Positions 45,639-53,488 of a stretch of DNA of 64,000 nt are shown here, piece by piece. The notes under the pieces are model-generated. The model ran no database searches and was not told the DNA's origin. It saw only the letters and a list, made by a program, of their open reading frames with translations. The translations under genes and the position numbers were made by a program. The first letter of the stretch is position 1. Every line of letters starts with the position of its first letter. Origin of the DNA: Anaerotruncus rubiinfantis (GTDB taxonomy: Bacteria > Bacillota > Clostridia > Oscillospirales > Ruminococcaceae); contig NZ_FKLA01000009.1 of NCBI RefSeq assembly GCF_900078395.1, forward strand, positions 2,311,711-2,375,710, written 5' to 3'.

Positions 45639-47354
45639 TCATCGGTTCAGATAAGCATTCCAGTCCAAACCGTCTAATAGTGTCCCCTGGTTCATTGCGT
45701 GCCGCTGCGCTTCTAAGGCGGTCATCCCGCCGGAATTGTAAAGATCCCCGATTGTCTGTAAACTCATTGGTTTCGCGAGATACGTCCCATATTGATCATA
45801 TCTGGGGTCTGCTGCCTGTTCGGTTTGTCCTCCTGAAACGGATTTCGATACACTATTTGCAGCATTCAGAGCCGCTAGCTGTTTCGCCTTCTCAATTTCG
45901 AGCTGGCTCTGGTAAGCTGCCATTTGCATTTGCTGGTCATATTGCGCCTGCTGCTGTTGGAGCTGCAAGAGGGCGTTGGCCATCATCTGCGCATACTGGC
46001 TTGCGTTCTGCGCCACGGCAAGGTTTCCATTGTCCCGCGCGTTGGCAATATTCAGATCAAGGTTTGCGATATTCTGGTCGTACACCCCGCGCAGATTGTT
46101 CAAGCTGTTTCCATAGTTGGTTTCAAGAGCAAGGTTCGCGCTTTCGGACGCGCCTCCCCCAAGGCCCATTGCTGCCATCTGCTGCGGAAGGTTCTTGCGG
46201 GAAAGTTCTTTTGCAAGGTAAGCCTGCTGTGCGCTGTCCTGGTACTGGCTGTCCAGCGTCCCGCGCTGTGCTTCCAGTTGCCGGATTGCCTGATTGGTCT
46301 GCGCCATCAGGCGGTCAGCATCCGCTTCTTCCGCTTCCCTAAGTGCTGCCCTGTATTGGCTCATAATATCACCGTATCCTGTCATAGGATTCGCCTTTCC
46401 TTTGCTGTCATAGCCCGCCGGATAGTTCGTTGCGCCGTTCGCGCTGCCGTCCCATTTCCCCGCAATCCTCCCCTGTGCAAGTAAAGAATCATACGCCGCC
46501 TGGTTGAAGCTCCCGCTTCCCCATATCGCCTGATATTCCGGGCTGTCAATCGGGAGCGCTCCGCCGCTCATGCCCCGGCCCGCGACGAGATTGTCATAAA
46601 CCCAGTTGTATTCGTCCGAACCGTAGGGGTAACGGTAATCACTGTTGCCAAAGTCTGTACCGTAGTTCCAGTCGACATAGGCTTTTGCACTGTCCGAAAT
46701 CTGCGAACGGTTCTTCGCGGTATTCGGCGCTACGTAGTCGAGCGAATAATAATCCTTGTCCGGGTTACGGCTTATGTAGGAAAGCCCAACCATCGCACCG
46801 TTCTTTAGCCGCGCAACCGGGTCTTTTCCCGTTCCGGTTCTCGCGCCGGTATACTCGTAGCCCTCTTTTCCGGTTCCCCACTCGCCCTTCTCATTTTTGA
46901 AAACCGTGTATCCGTTGTATCCGCCTTTGTTATTCGCTGCGTTCTTACTGTTCCCGGAGTTGTCAATATAAGATCCGGCAACCTGCGTTTTTTGGGTATA
47001 TCCTCCCTTGCCGGAGCTTCCGCCGGAAGAACCACTGTTGTATTTGTTATATACGTTCTGCCCGTACTTGTCATCCATGCTGTACCAGCCGCCATTCGCG
47101 CCCTGTACATAGGTCTTGCCGCGCTCGGTTTTGGTCTGTCCCGGATTGACTCCAGGTTTAGACGACTTTGAGCTGCTGGAGGAGCTGGATTTTGACGAGT
47201 TGGACTTGTTCCCGGAAGAACTGCTCTTGCTGGAAGAACTGCTCGACCATTTTTTCCCGGAATCACTGTCCGCGCTTACCCATAGGCCGCTGGAAGTCTG
47301 AACATAACTTTTTCCGCCCTCGGTTTTGGTATTGCCCGCTTTTCCCTTCGCCAT
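45639..47354 (-). CDS. Ser-rich, coiled-coil phage protein (571 aa), probable ejection protein
   Basis: The N-terminus carries two copies of a short motif (KTEGGKSYVQ and KTERGKTYVQGANGGWYSMDD) flanking a stretch of nearly all Ser/Lys/Asn. A Tyr/Gly-rich middle follows, and from about residue 340 a long Gln/Ala/Leu helical region (such as ALLQLQQQQAQYDQQMQMAA). The arrangement and the neighbouring 1684-aa gene suggest an internal virion protein released at infection. It starts directly after the XhlA-like gene (10 bases). The family is not recognised. Confidence 0.7.
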   Translation of the reverse strand: MAKGKAGNTKTEGGKSYVQTSSGLWVSADSDSGKKWSSSSSSKSSSSGNKSNSSKSSSSSSSKSSKPGVNPGQTKTERGKTYVQGANGGWYSMDDKYGQNVYNKYNSGSSGGSSGKGGYTQKTQVAGSYIDNSGNSKNAANNKGGYNGYTVFKNEKGEWGTGKEGYEYTGARTGTGKDPVARLKNGAMVGLSYISRNPDKDYYSLDYVAPNTAKNRSQISDSAKAYVDWNYGTDFGNSDYRYPYGSDEYNWVYDNLVAGRGMSGGALPIDSPEYQAIWGSGSFNQAAYDSLLAQGRIAGKWDGSANGATNYPAGYDSKGKANPMTGYGDIMSQYRAALREAEEADADRLMAQTNQAIRQLEAQRGTLDSQYQDSAQQAYLAKELSRKNLPQQMAAMGLGGGASESANLALETNYGNSLNNLRGVYDQNIANLDLNIANARDNGNLAVAQNASQYAQMMANALLQLQQQQAQYDQQMQMAAYQSQLEIEKAKQLAALNAANSVSKSVSGGQTEQAADPRYDQYGTYLAKPMSLQTIGDLYNSGGMTALEAQRHAMNQGTLLDGLDWNAYLNR

Positions 47355-47364
47355 GATATCACCC

Positions 47365-47667
47365 CTATTTCATCATCATTGCCACCAGCGCCCCCACAAG
47401 CATGCCTGACAGGGTGGATACTGCGCTGGTGAAGATTGTCCTTGTCATGCTGTTCCAGCGTTCCCCCGGCTGCTTCTCGAGCGCTGTGAGCCTGTCCCCC
47501 TGCTTCATCTGTTCCGACGCCATCCGTTCCATGTTCGCCGCCAGCAGCTTCACCGAGGTTGTCAGCTCCTGCAAGGTGTCCGCCCGCTTTTCAAGGTCGT
47601 CTATCCGATGGGAATTAGACTTTCCCCGCTGGTCTACTTCGGCCAGTCTTACCGCCAAATCATCCAT
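47365..47667 (-). CDS. XhlA-like phage membrane protein
   Basis: A 100-aa protein with an N-terminal coiled coil (residues 1-70, LEKRADTLQELTTSVKLLAA) and one C-terminal membrane helix (STLSGMLVGALVAMMM). This is the layout of XhlA (hemolysin-like) proteins that act with holins in lysis of Gram-positive hosts. It lies next to the lysozyme and holin genes. Confidence 0.75.
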   Translation of the reverse strand: MDDLAVRLAEVDQRGKSNSHRIDDLEKRADTLQELTTSVKLLAANMERMASEQMKQGDRLTALEKQPGERWNSMTRTIFTSAVSTLSGMLVGALVAMMMK

Positions 47668-47671
47668 CCTG

Positions 47672-48457
47672 TTACCCCCTGTATTTGCTGATCACCGCCT
47701 GTATATCGGCTATCAGCCCGTCATATTTCGTTTGCAAAGCGTCCCGCTCGGCCACTACGGAATCGTATTCACCGCGCGGCACCATCTCGCCAGACGGCTC
47801 CTGCGCGCCCCATCCGTTGAGGCCGTTCGCCTTGATGATCGCCGGGTAATCCCGGTAGCAGTCGTTGAGGTCAACCGGTACGCTGATCCCCGGGCAGCGG
47901 CCCACGAACCCCGGCACATCTCCGTGGTGCTGCCACATCCCATAAGCCCCGCCATAGGTGCATTTTGCCGCGTACTGCGCCACCCACTTATCGTAGTTTT
48001 TGAGCTTGTCCGCATTTACCCAATGTTCCAACCAGTCCTTTGAGGCATAGAGTCCCGCATAGTATCCGGCCTGTTCGAGCGTTTGCAGGAACGCCGCCGC
48101 CATATCGGTGCGGGTCTGTTTGCCCTGATTCAGCCCCCACTGGCCGCAGGGCGAAGCATATTCCTGATCCATATAGACCGGATAGGTTGGCCTCAGCTTC
48201 CCGAGTGCCGCCACAAAAACCTCCGCCTCCCGTCTGGCCTCGTCCACCGTCACCGCGTCGCTCCACCAGTACGCGCCCCAGTCGAGACCGGCGGCGAGCA
48301 CAGCGGGCAGGTACTTCCCCCGGAAGGTCTGGAATTCCCGCAGGCCCTGTCCCGCCTTGATGATGACGTAGGAGTATCCCGCCGCCCTGACCTTCGCAAA
48401 GTCGATCTCGCCCTGATGGGAGGAAATATCGATCCCGCGCGCCACAACGTCAGCCAT
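47672..48457 (-). CDS. Endolysin, GH25 lysozyme
   Basis: A 261-aa glycoside hydrolase family 25 muramidase. The catalytic pattern is visible: ARGIDISSHQGEIDF (Asp in the first strand) and YPVYMDQEY with the catalytic acidic residues (around residue 94), then GLYASKDWLEHW and WVAQYAAKCTYGG. A short coiled-coil tail (VVAERDALQTKYDGL) ends the protein. It cleaves the peptidoglycan glycan strand at lysis. The start at 48457 overlaps the holin stop; a longer in-frame start at 48484 is less likely. Confidence 0.95.
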   Translation of the reverse strand: MADVVARGIDISSHQGEIDFAKVRAAGYSYVIIKAGQGLREFQTFRGKYLPAVLAAGLDWGAYWWSDAVTVDEARREAEVFVAALGKLRPTYPVYMDQEYASPCGQWGLNQGKQTRTDMAAAFLQTLEQAGYYAGLYASKDWLEHWVNADKLKNYDKWVAQYAAKCTYGGAYGMWQHHGDVPGFVGRCPGISVPVDLNDCYRDYPAIIKANGLNGWGAQEPSGEMVPRGEYDSVVAERDALQTKYDGLIADIQAVISKYRG

Positions 48458-48743
48458 TGCCGCCACCAATCCGCTTGATCCCATCGTAGGCGCCGCTGGC
48501 CGCCGTGGCGATCAGCACAGCGTTAAGCAGGTCAAGCGCCGCCATCGACGGCGTGAGCGCCCCCGTGAAGCCCTGCGCCGCCAGCAGCACCACAAGGGCC
48601 ACAAGGTAGGCAAGCAGCTGCGTCGGGATATGTACGAGACTGTCCAGCCAGTTCTTAATAAACTGGGTGATTACACCGGTGCAGGCCATGCACCCCGCAA
48701 AGGTTGCGATATATTCCCATGTGAAAAACTCTTTAAAATCCAC
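48450..48743 (-). CDS. Phage holin
   Basis: A 97-aa membrane protein with two to three hydrophobic segments (YIATFAGCMACTGVITQFI, LLAYLVALVVLLAAQGF, LLNAVLIATAASGAYDGI) and a charged tail ending KRIGGGNG. Order and size fit toxin-secretion/phage-lysis holins, which permeabilise the membrane so that the lysozyme can act. It overlaps the endolysin gene. Confidence 0.92.
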   Translation of the reverse strand: MDFKEFFTWEYIATFAGCMACTGVITQFIKNWLDSLVHIPTQLLAYLVALVVLLAAQGFTGALTPSMAALDLLNAVLIATAASGAYDGIKRIGGGNG

Positions 48744-48754
48744 TCTGTTCCTCC

Positions 48755-49237
48755 TTATACAGTCTCGGGTGTGTAAAGTGTAAAATACTGCCCCACCAGC
48801 TCATGCGGCAGATATTGTAGGGTAATCTTTTCGCCCGGAGCCGCCCCGCTGCGCTCGCAGAGATAGATGTTGCCATCCTCGCCGTCGAGGTAGTACAGAC
48901 CGTAGGTATACTCCATGCCGCGTGCTGCCGGGATGGGATCGTCCACAGTCCCCGCGTGCGTCTCGTCGATCACCGTCCAGAGGGCGGGAGTCGCGTCAGG
49001 CTCCCAGCTCTCCTGCGAGGTATGCGGGGCCGTACACTTATAGAGCCTGTCCGGGTGTGTGCGTCCGCGCACCTTACTCTGAGGATGCTCGCCCGTCCCG
49101 TCATAGTAATTGACCGCATCCGGCGACCAGACCGGATAAAGGCTCGGCTCCTTGACGGCGACCTCCGGCGGAGCGTACACAGTCGTTGCCTCTATCTTTG
49201 CGCGGTACTCCCGCGCCTGCTCGATTGTGGTAATCAT
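48755..49237 (-). CDS. Phage protein with carbohydrate-binding (CBM5/12-like) domain
   Basis: A 160-aa protein. Residues about 33-90 (YPVWSPDAVNYYDGTG, RLYKCTAPHTSQ, SWEPDATPALWTVID) follow the aromatic pattern of chitin-binding-type modules of phage tail and endolysin proteins. It may bind host wall sugar and is encoded between fibre genes and the holin. Possibly a tip accessory of the fibre. Confidence 0.75.
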   Translation of the reverse strand: MITTIEQAREYRAKIEATTVYAPPEVAVKEPSLYPVWSPDAVNYYDGTGEHPQSKVRGRTHPDRLYKCTAPHTSQESWEPDATPALWTVIDETHAGTVDDPIPAARGMEYTYGLYYLDGEDGNIYLCERSGAAPGEKITLQYLPHELVGQYFTLYTPETV

Positions 49238-49485
49238 ACCGTATCGCCTCCCGTGATAATCTCATTGATCTGTTGCTGCGTCTCGAGCTGCGCTTGCAGA
49301 TCGGCTATCTGCGGGTCAACCGCTCCCGCCCGGATCGCGTTGGCCTGTTCCTGCGTGATTGCGCCCAGGGCGACATAATTGCGGGTCAGGTAAACGCTGC
49401 CTGTCTCTGCCCCGGTCCCGTCCAGTTGATCATCCCGCACACCGCCATCTGCGTAGCGCTGTGCGATATCGTCATATTTGCTCAT
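49234..49485 (-). CDS. Small phage protein (83 aa)
   Basis: Charged protein, MSKYDDIAQRYADGGVRDDQ, ending with a short coiled coil (IADLQAQLETQQQINEIITGG). Similar short XkdX-like proteins sit after fibre genes in many Firmicutes phages. It overlaps both neighbours by four to 14 bases, so it is probably translationally coupled. The function is unknown. Confidence 0.65.
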   Translation of the reverse strand: MSKYDDIAQRYADGGVRDDQLDGTGAETGSVYLTRNYVALGAITQEQANAIRAGAVDPQIADLQAQLETQQQINEIITGGDTV

Positions 49486-49882
49486 TGCTCTGCACCTCCA
49501 ATAGCTGTAAATCCAGATCGGTTGCCCGCTGTTCGGCCTCCATGCGGGCTAAATCTGCGTCGGTGTATCGCTGTTCCGCGTCCACGGCCCGCGCCTGATA
49601 GTATGCCGGGTTATCCCCGGTGCTGCGGCTGCGCAGGCGGATTTTTGCCCACGTCCTGCCGTCCATGTCCGCGATGTCGTAACAGATGCGCGGGATGTAC
49701 CGGCTTATGGTGGTTTCCTGCTCGTCGCGGATTTCCCGGGCGGGATCGAGCAGGGCACGGATTGCGTCGTGATCTGTGGCCGGGAATGCAAGGATGAGTA
49801 TCTCCTCGCTTTGGTCATTGATTCGCGCCATTGTGACAGACGCGATTGTGTCTGGGTATTGCGTGTTGTCTATGTAGATCAT
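49472..49882 (-). CDS. Hypothetical phage protein (136 aa)
   Basis: An alpha/beta protein (MIYIDNTQYPDTIASVTMAR, SEEILILAFPATDH) followed by a predicted coiled coil (about residues 95-130, EQRYTDADLARMEAEQRATD). It lies between fibre paralogues and a small XkdX-like gene. A fibre-associated or chaperone-like role is possible. Confidence 0.6.
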   Translation of the reverse strand: MIYIDNTQYPDTIASVTMARINDQSEEILILAFPATDHDAIRALLDPAREIRDEQETTISRYIPRICYDIADMDGRTWAKIRLRSRSTGDNPAYYQARAVDAEQRYTDADLARMEAEQRATDLDLQLLEVQSNEQI

Positions 49883-49891
49883 GTTGCCTCC

Positions 49892-50929
49892 TTAAAGTGG
49901 GCTATATGAGCCGTCGGGGTTAGGTTCGGGGTTGAGGCGGAAATCTGGCGGGAGAATGAGAGCAGGTCTAGATCCGCGAGCGGTAGAACTTAAACCCGAT
50001 GAGTTTAATGTTCCAGTTGTACTTATTAACCAATGCCCAGTTAGACTTTGAAGGCCCGACCTTAAATTCCAAAGGTCAGCCGTTCCGTTAAATAAACCAA
50101 TTCTTTTTGTGCTTACCACGCTATTTCCCGTCAAATCAAAGTAATCTAATTTCGCACCATCTCTTAAAGGATCTGTCGAATTATAGTTAAATCCAACCTC
50201 AATTGCTGACAACCAAAATAGCCTACACGATACGCCTTCTTCACCAAATTTAACTACACCAGGCTTAGCATTACCAGCGACATACGGAATTTTTATTTGT
50301 TTAATGCTGGTCTGAATATTCGGATCAAACAGTCCAAAATACGTTGTATTTAAATAAGATAAGCTTGTTGTAAGCGAGTAATCGCCTTTTTCATTTGTGG
50401 TCCAGGCGATCTGATTATAAATATCTTTTATCAGCAACCATGCCCCGTTACAGCTTGCATCATACATCGTTGTATCTGGATTTCCCTGATGTACAACCAA
50501 ATGATTATATGGCACGCCACCGAGATTTAGCTTGACCTCTGACCCCACCGCCAAGGTGCTAATCGCTATCCCCGCCATAGGCGTACACACTCCATAGGCC
50601 ATAGGGCTTGTCTGCCAACCGTAGGTACAGCGGATAAATACCCGCACATGGTGGACTACACCATTTGTAAGTCCCGACAGGACACACGATAGCGTCCCCG
50701 TCCCCGGCATTACCACGACCGACACGCCGTCCGATGGGCCGCTGGGCATGTGGGTGTTGGCAGTCACGACGTAGTATTTGACCAGTGAGGCGTATGCCGC
50801 GTCCACCGCGCTAAAGGTTGCGTCTATTTTGCCGTCCCCGCCTTTGAGCGTGAGGTTCTCCACCTGCGGCGCAAGGTCGCGGGTGTTAATCCCGCCAAAG
50901 GATAGGGCCTTGCCTTTTATGTCTGACAT
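49892..50929 (-). CDS. Fibre/adhesin protein, Fn3-like plus DUF6273-like domain, copy 1
   Basis: A 345-aa protein. Residues about 20-110 resemble a fibronectin type III domain (NLTLKGGDGKIDATF, HHVRVFIRCTYGWQTS). From about 120 a DUF6273-like adhesin fold follows (STLAVGSEVKLNLGGVPYN, HLVVHQGNPDTTMYD, IKDIYNQIAW, RPALILPPDF). It is a paralogue of the next gene, with the same gene ends (PEPNPDGSYSPL). The central part is clearly more AT-rich than the flanks. It probably recognises host receptors. Confidence 0.75.
   Translation of the reverse strand: MSDIKGKALSFGGINTRDLAPQVENLTLKGGDGKIDATFSAVDAAYASLVKYYVVTANTHMPSGPSDGVSVVVMPGTGTLSCVLSGLTNGVVHHVRVFIRCTYGWQTSPMAYGVCTPMAGIAISTLAVGSEVKLNLGGVPYNHLVVHQGNPDTTMYDASCNGAWLLIKDIYNQIAWTTNEKGDYSLTTSLSYLNTTYFGLFDPNIQTSIKQIKIPYVAGNAKPGVVKFGEEGVSCRLFWLSAIEVGFNYNSTDPLRDGAKLDYFDLTGNSVVSTKRIGLFNGTADLWNLRSGLQSLTGHWLISTTGTLNSSGLSSTARGSRPALILPPDFRLNPEPNPDGSYSPL
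50484..50577 (-). repeat. 94-bp near-identical segment shared with 51534-51627
   Basis: This part of copy 1 matches 51534-51627 in copy 2 at 92 of 94 positions, including an unbroken run of 71, while the flanking coding sequence of the two genes is much less alike. It marks a recombination-prone joint between the Fn3-like and the variable adhesin parts. Confidence 0.85.
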
Positions 50930-50941
50930 GGGATCACCTCC

Positions 50942-51988
50942 TTATGCTGTGAGCGGGCTATAGCTGCCGTCCGGGTTGGGTTCTGGGGCGAGGAGAAAAT
51001 CTGACGGAAAAATAATTATGGAACGAACTCCAATTACACTTGTTCTGTCTGTGCTGGCAAGACTGCCATTCTCAGCAGGTGCAACTGGGCGAGAATAATC
51101 GGAATTGGAACTTCTTGTCCACCACATAGTTTTAACCCCATTAAAGTAGGCTACCCTTTTCTGCCTTGCAACTTCACTAGATCCTGATAAAAAATAATTT
51201 AGCTTTTTTCCATCCAATGATATGTTCCATTCGCTACTATTTAGCCCTAGCTCAAATGAGGCTGGCAAAAAAACCTTTGTAAGTAACCCGTTTTCACCTG
51301 AATTAACCGATGTTTGGGACAAGCTCCTTGCGTATGGAATTTTAACCTGCTTAATGGCGTTCTGAATTCCACTATTAAACAGCCCCAAATAGGTGGTATT
51401 AAGGTATTCGTGAACCGCACTTTTTGCATAATTGGTGGCAGAAAGGTCTCCCCATGCTCTTTTTTCGTAGATATCTTTAATCATGCACCATGCTCCGTCA
51501 CAACTCGCGTCGTACAGCGTCGCGTCCGGATTCCCCTGATGTACAACCAAATGATTATATGGCACGCCACCGAGATTTAGCTTGACCTCTGACCCCACCG
51601 CCAAAGTGCTAATCGCGATCCCCGCCACCGGCGTAGCCGTCCCCACCGCGTCCACGCTGGTCTGCCAGCCATTCTCACCTCTCACATAGAGCCGCACATA
51701 ATACTGCACCCCATTGGTAAGCCCCTCGATGCTCGCGGAGATAACCGCATCCCCGATTGCCCCGACCTGCACGTCCTTAATCTGTACGCCGTCCATTGGG
51801 GAGGTCGGCGCACTGCCGGGTTTTGCAATGAGCCGGTAATACTGCCCGAGATACAGCCACTGTGAGGTGATCCCGGTAAAGGTGCAGTCGATCCTGCCGT
51901 TACCGCCCTTTAAGGTCAAATTAAGCCCCTGCGGTGGGATCGTCTTTGTACTGATCCCGCCCGCGCCTAGTTCTTCGCCGTAGATCAC
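50942..51988 (-). CDS. Fibre/adhesin protein, Fn3-like plus DUF6273-like domain, copy 2
   Basis: A 348-aa paralogue of the preceding entry: NLTLKGGNGRIDCTFTGITS, YYVRLYVRGENGWQTS, then STLAVGSEVKLNLGGVPYN and HLVVHQGNPDATLYDAS. Between residues about 170 and 320 it differs strongly from copy 1 in sequence. Its stop is 12 bases before the start of copy 1, so the two form one operon segment. It likely trimerises on the fibre and offers a different binding face. Confidence 0.75.
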   Translation of the reverse strand: MIYGEELGAGGISTKTIPPQGLNLTLKGGNGRIDCTFTGITSQWLYLGQYYRLIAKPGSAPTSPMDGVQIKDVQVGAIGDAVISASIEGLTNGVQYYVRLYVRGENGWQTSVDAVGTATPVAGIAISTLAVGSEVKLNLGGVPYNHLVVHQGNPDATLYDASCDGAWCMIKDIYEKRAWGDLSATNYAKSAVHEYLNTTYLGLFNSGIQNAIKQVKIPYARSLSQTSVNSGENGLLTKVFLPASFELGLNSSEWNISLDGKKLNYFLSGSSEVARQKRVAYFNGVKTMWWTRSSNSDYSRPVAPAENGSLASTDRTSVIGVRSIIIFPSDFLLAPEPNPDGSYSPLTA

Positions 51989-53478
51989 GCTACCACCTCC
52001 ACAGGCGTTAAGGTCAGCTGCACCGTGATGTTACTCTCTGGGATCGCTCCAAATGCTTTTGCCGTAGCTGTGCCATTGTTATTGTCAATCCGTAAGGTTA
52101 CGCCCGCGTCCATAAGGGCAAGCTGTGTGTCGTCGTCCACGCTGATCCCAATGCGCACATCGTCCACAATGGAGCTATGCGTTACCGCCTGCGTCCACAT
52201 CTCGCGGGTGCTGTCCTTGACCCATGAGGCCACGGGGAGGGTTACGGTGATGAGGTCGGATGGGTCAGCCTTGCCATTCCAATCCGCTTTTTCAGCGGGC
52301 GTGACAAACATCCTCGTATCCGTCTCGTCAATCATCTGTGCGCTGTGCGTGGCCGGATGGACATAGTTGTTCGCGTTCTCTGCAATCCCCGCGAGTTTTT
52401 CCTTTTCGGCGGTGGTGTAGTCGTTCGTGGACAGGCCCTTGCCGGTTACAACATCCACTTTCCCCGCAAGGCCGGTTTCCAGCTCTGTCCTTGTCGCGTA
52501 ATCCCCGCCCACAATCTCCGCCGCCCGGTCCGCCTCGCTCTTTGCCCGGTTCGCCTCACTGGTCGCTGTCTGCGCCGCCGCAACCGCCGTGGAGGACACC
52601 TGCGCGGCCTGTTCCTTATAGAACTTCGCATTGTCGGTGTCCTCGCCCGTCCGCGTCCCTGTGCCACCCTTTGCGTAGCTCTGGGAAAGTACCGCGTTTG
52701 TGGACGCTTCGGAGGCTTTGGAGGTTGCCGTATTCGCCCCAGCCTGCGCTGTATTGGCCGAAGCCGCTGCCGCTTCCTTGCTTGCCTGTGCTGCTGCCGC
52801 ACTCTGCTGTGCCGCCGTTGCATTCGTCTGGATCTCCGTCACCGCGTCCACTGCCAGCATTGCCAAAGTGATACTGTTGTTTCGCACAGTGGCCGACACG
52901 CCCTTATTGTTGCCCGTCCCCGTAACGGTAAAGGCAATGGTATCGGTATTGGAAAAAGTGTAGGTGTCAATGAAGGATGAAAGGCTCACCCGCTGCTGGG
53001 TTCCATCTTCCAGTACGAGAACAAAATCCGTCCCGTCCAGGTAAACGTCCAGCGCTATTTTTTCAATTCCCGTGTCAGTGCTTACACTGGTTCCGTCCTT
53101 TTTGGTGACTGTGATTACTCCCGTATCCATATTGATAGTGATATCCTGCACCAGCGTATTGGTTTCTGTCCCGATCTCCGCGTCGGCTTCCGCTTTGGTG
53201 TAGCAGTCGTCAACCAGCACCTTTAAAGCCGACAATATGAGCTGCACCGTCTGGCCGGTTATGCCCGTGACCTGTGCTCCGATGTTTTCCGCTCCTGCCG
53301 TGGAATCGAGCAGGGTTATCAAGTCGTTTATCTTGCCCTTGGCAATGACGTTTTCCGCCACGTTGTCAAAGCGGGCTTTCAGCCACGCGGCCTGATTATT
53401 AATTGTATCCGGTAATGCCTTCACGTTCTGATTCTCGAAATCAGCATCCGTAAATTTCAAATCCGTTAACGCGCTCAA
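51985..53478 (-). CDS. Tail fibre protein with Ala-rich triple-helix region
   Basis: A 497-aa fibre. The N-terminal ~130 residues are probably the virion-attachment domain. The middle (about 225-320) is a long Ala/Ser/Thr-rich coiled coil (NATAAQQSAAAAQASKEAAA), as in trimeric phage fibres. A module with GLSTNDYTTAEKEKLAGIA (about 355) is a known fibre repeat. Its stop overlaps the next gene start by four bases. Mediates contact with the host surface. Confidence 0.82.
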   Translation of the reverse strand: MSALTDLKFTDADFENQNVKALPDTINNQAAWLKARFDNVAENVIAKGKINDLITLLDSTAGAENIGAQVTGITGQTVQLILSALKVLVDDCYTKAEADAEIGTETNTLVQDITINMDTGVITVTKKDGTSVSTDTGIEKIALDVYLDGTDFVLVLEDGTQQRVSLSSFIDTYTFSNTDTIAFTVTGTGNNKGVSATVRNNSITLAMLAVDAVTEIQTNATAAQQSAAAAQASKEAAAASANTAQAGANTATSKASEASTNAVLSQSYAKGGTGTRTGEDTDNAKFYKEQAAQVSSTAVAAAQTATSEANRAKSEADRAAEIVGGDYATRTELETGLAGKVDVVTGKGLSTNDYTTAEKEKLAGIAENANNYVHPATHSAQMIDETDTRMFVTPAEKADWNGKADPSDLITVTLPVASWVKDSTREMWTQAVTHSSIVDDVRIGISVDDDTQLALMDAGVTLRIDNNNGTATAKAFGAIPESNITVQLTLTPVEVVA

Positions 53479-53488
53479 AATCTCACCT

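Noticed and set aside
49892..51988. Diversity-generating retroelement target
   Set aside because: There is no reverse transcriptase or template repeat in the window, and the variable parts do not show adenine-specific change.
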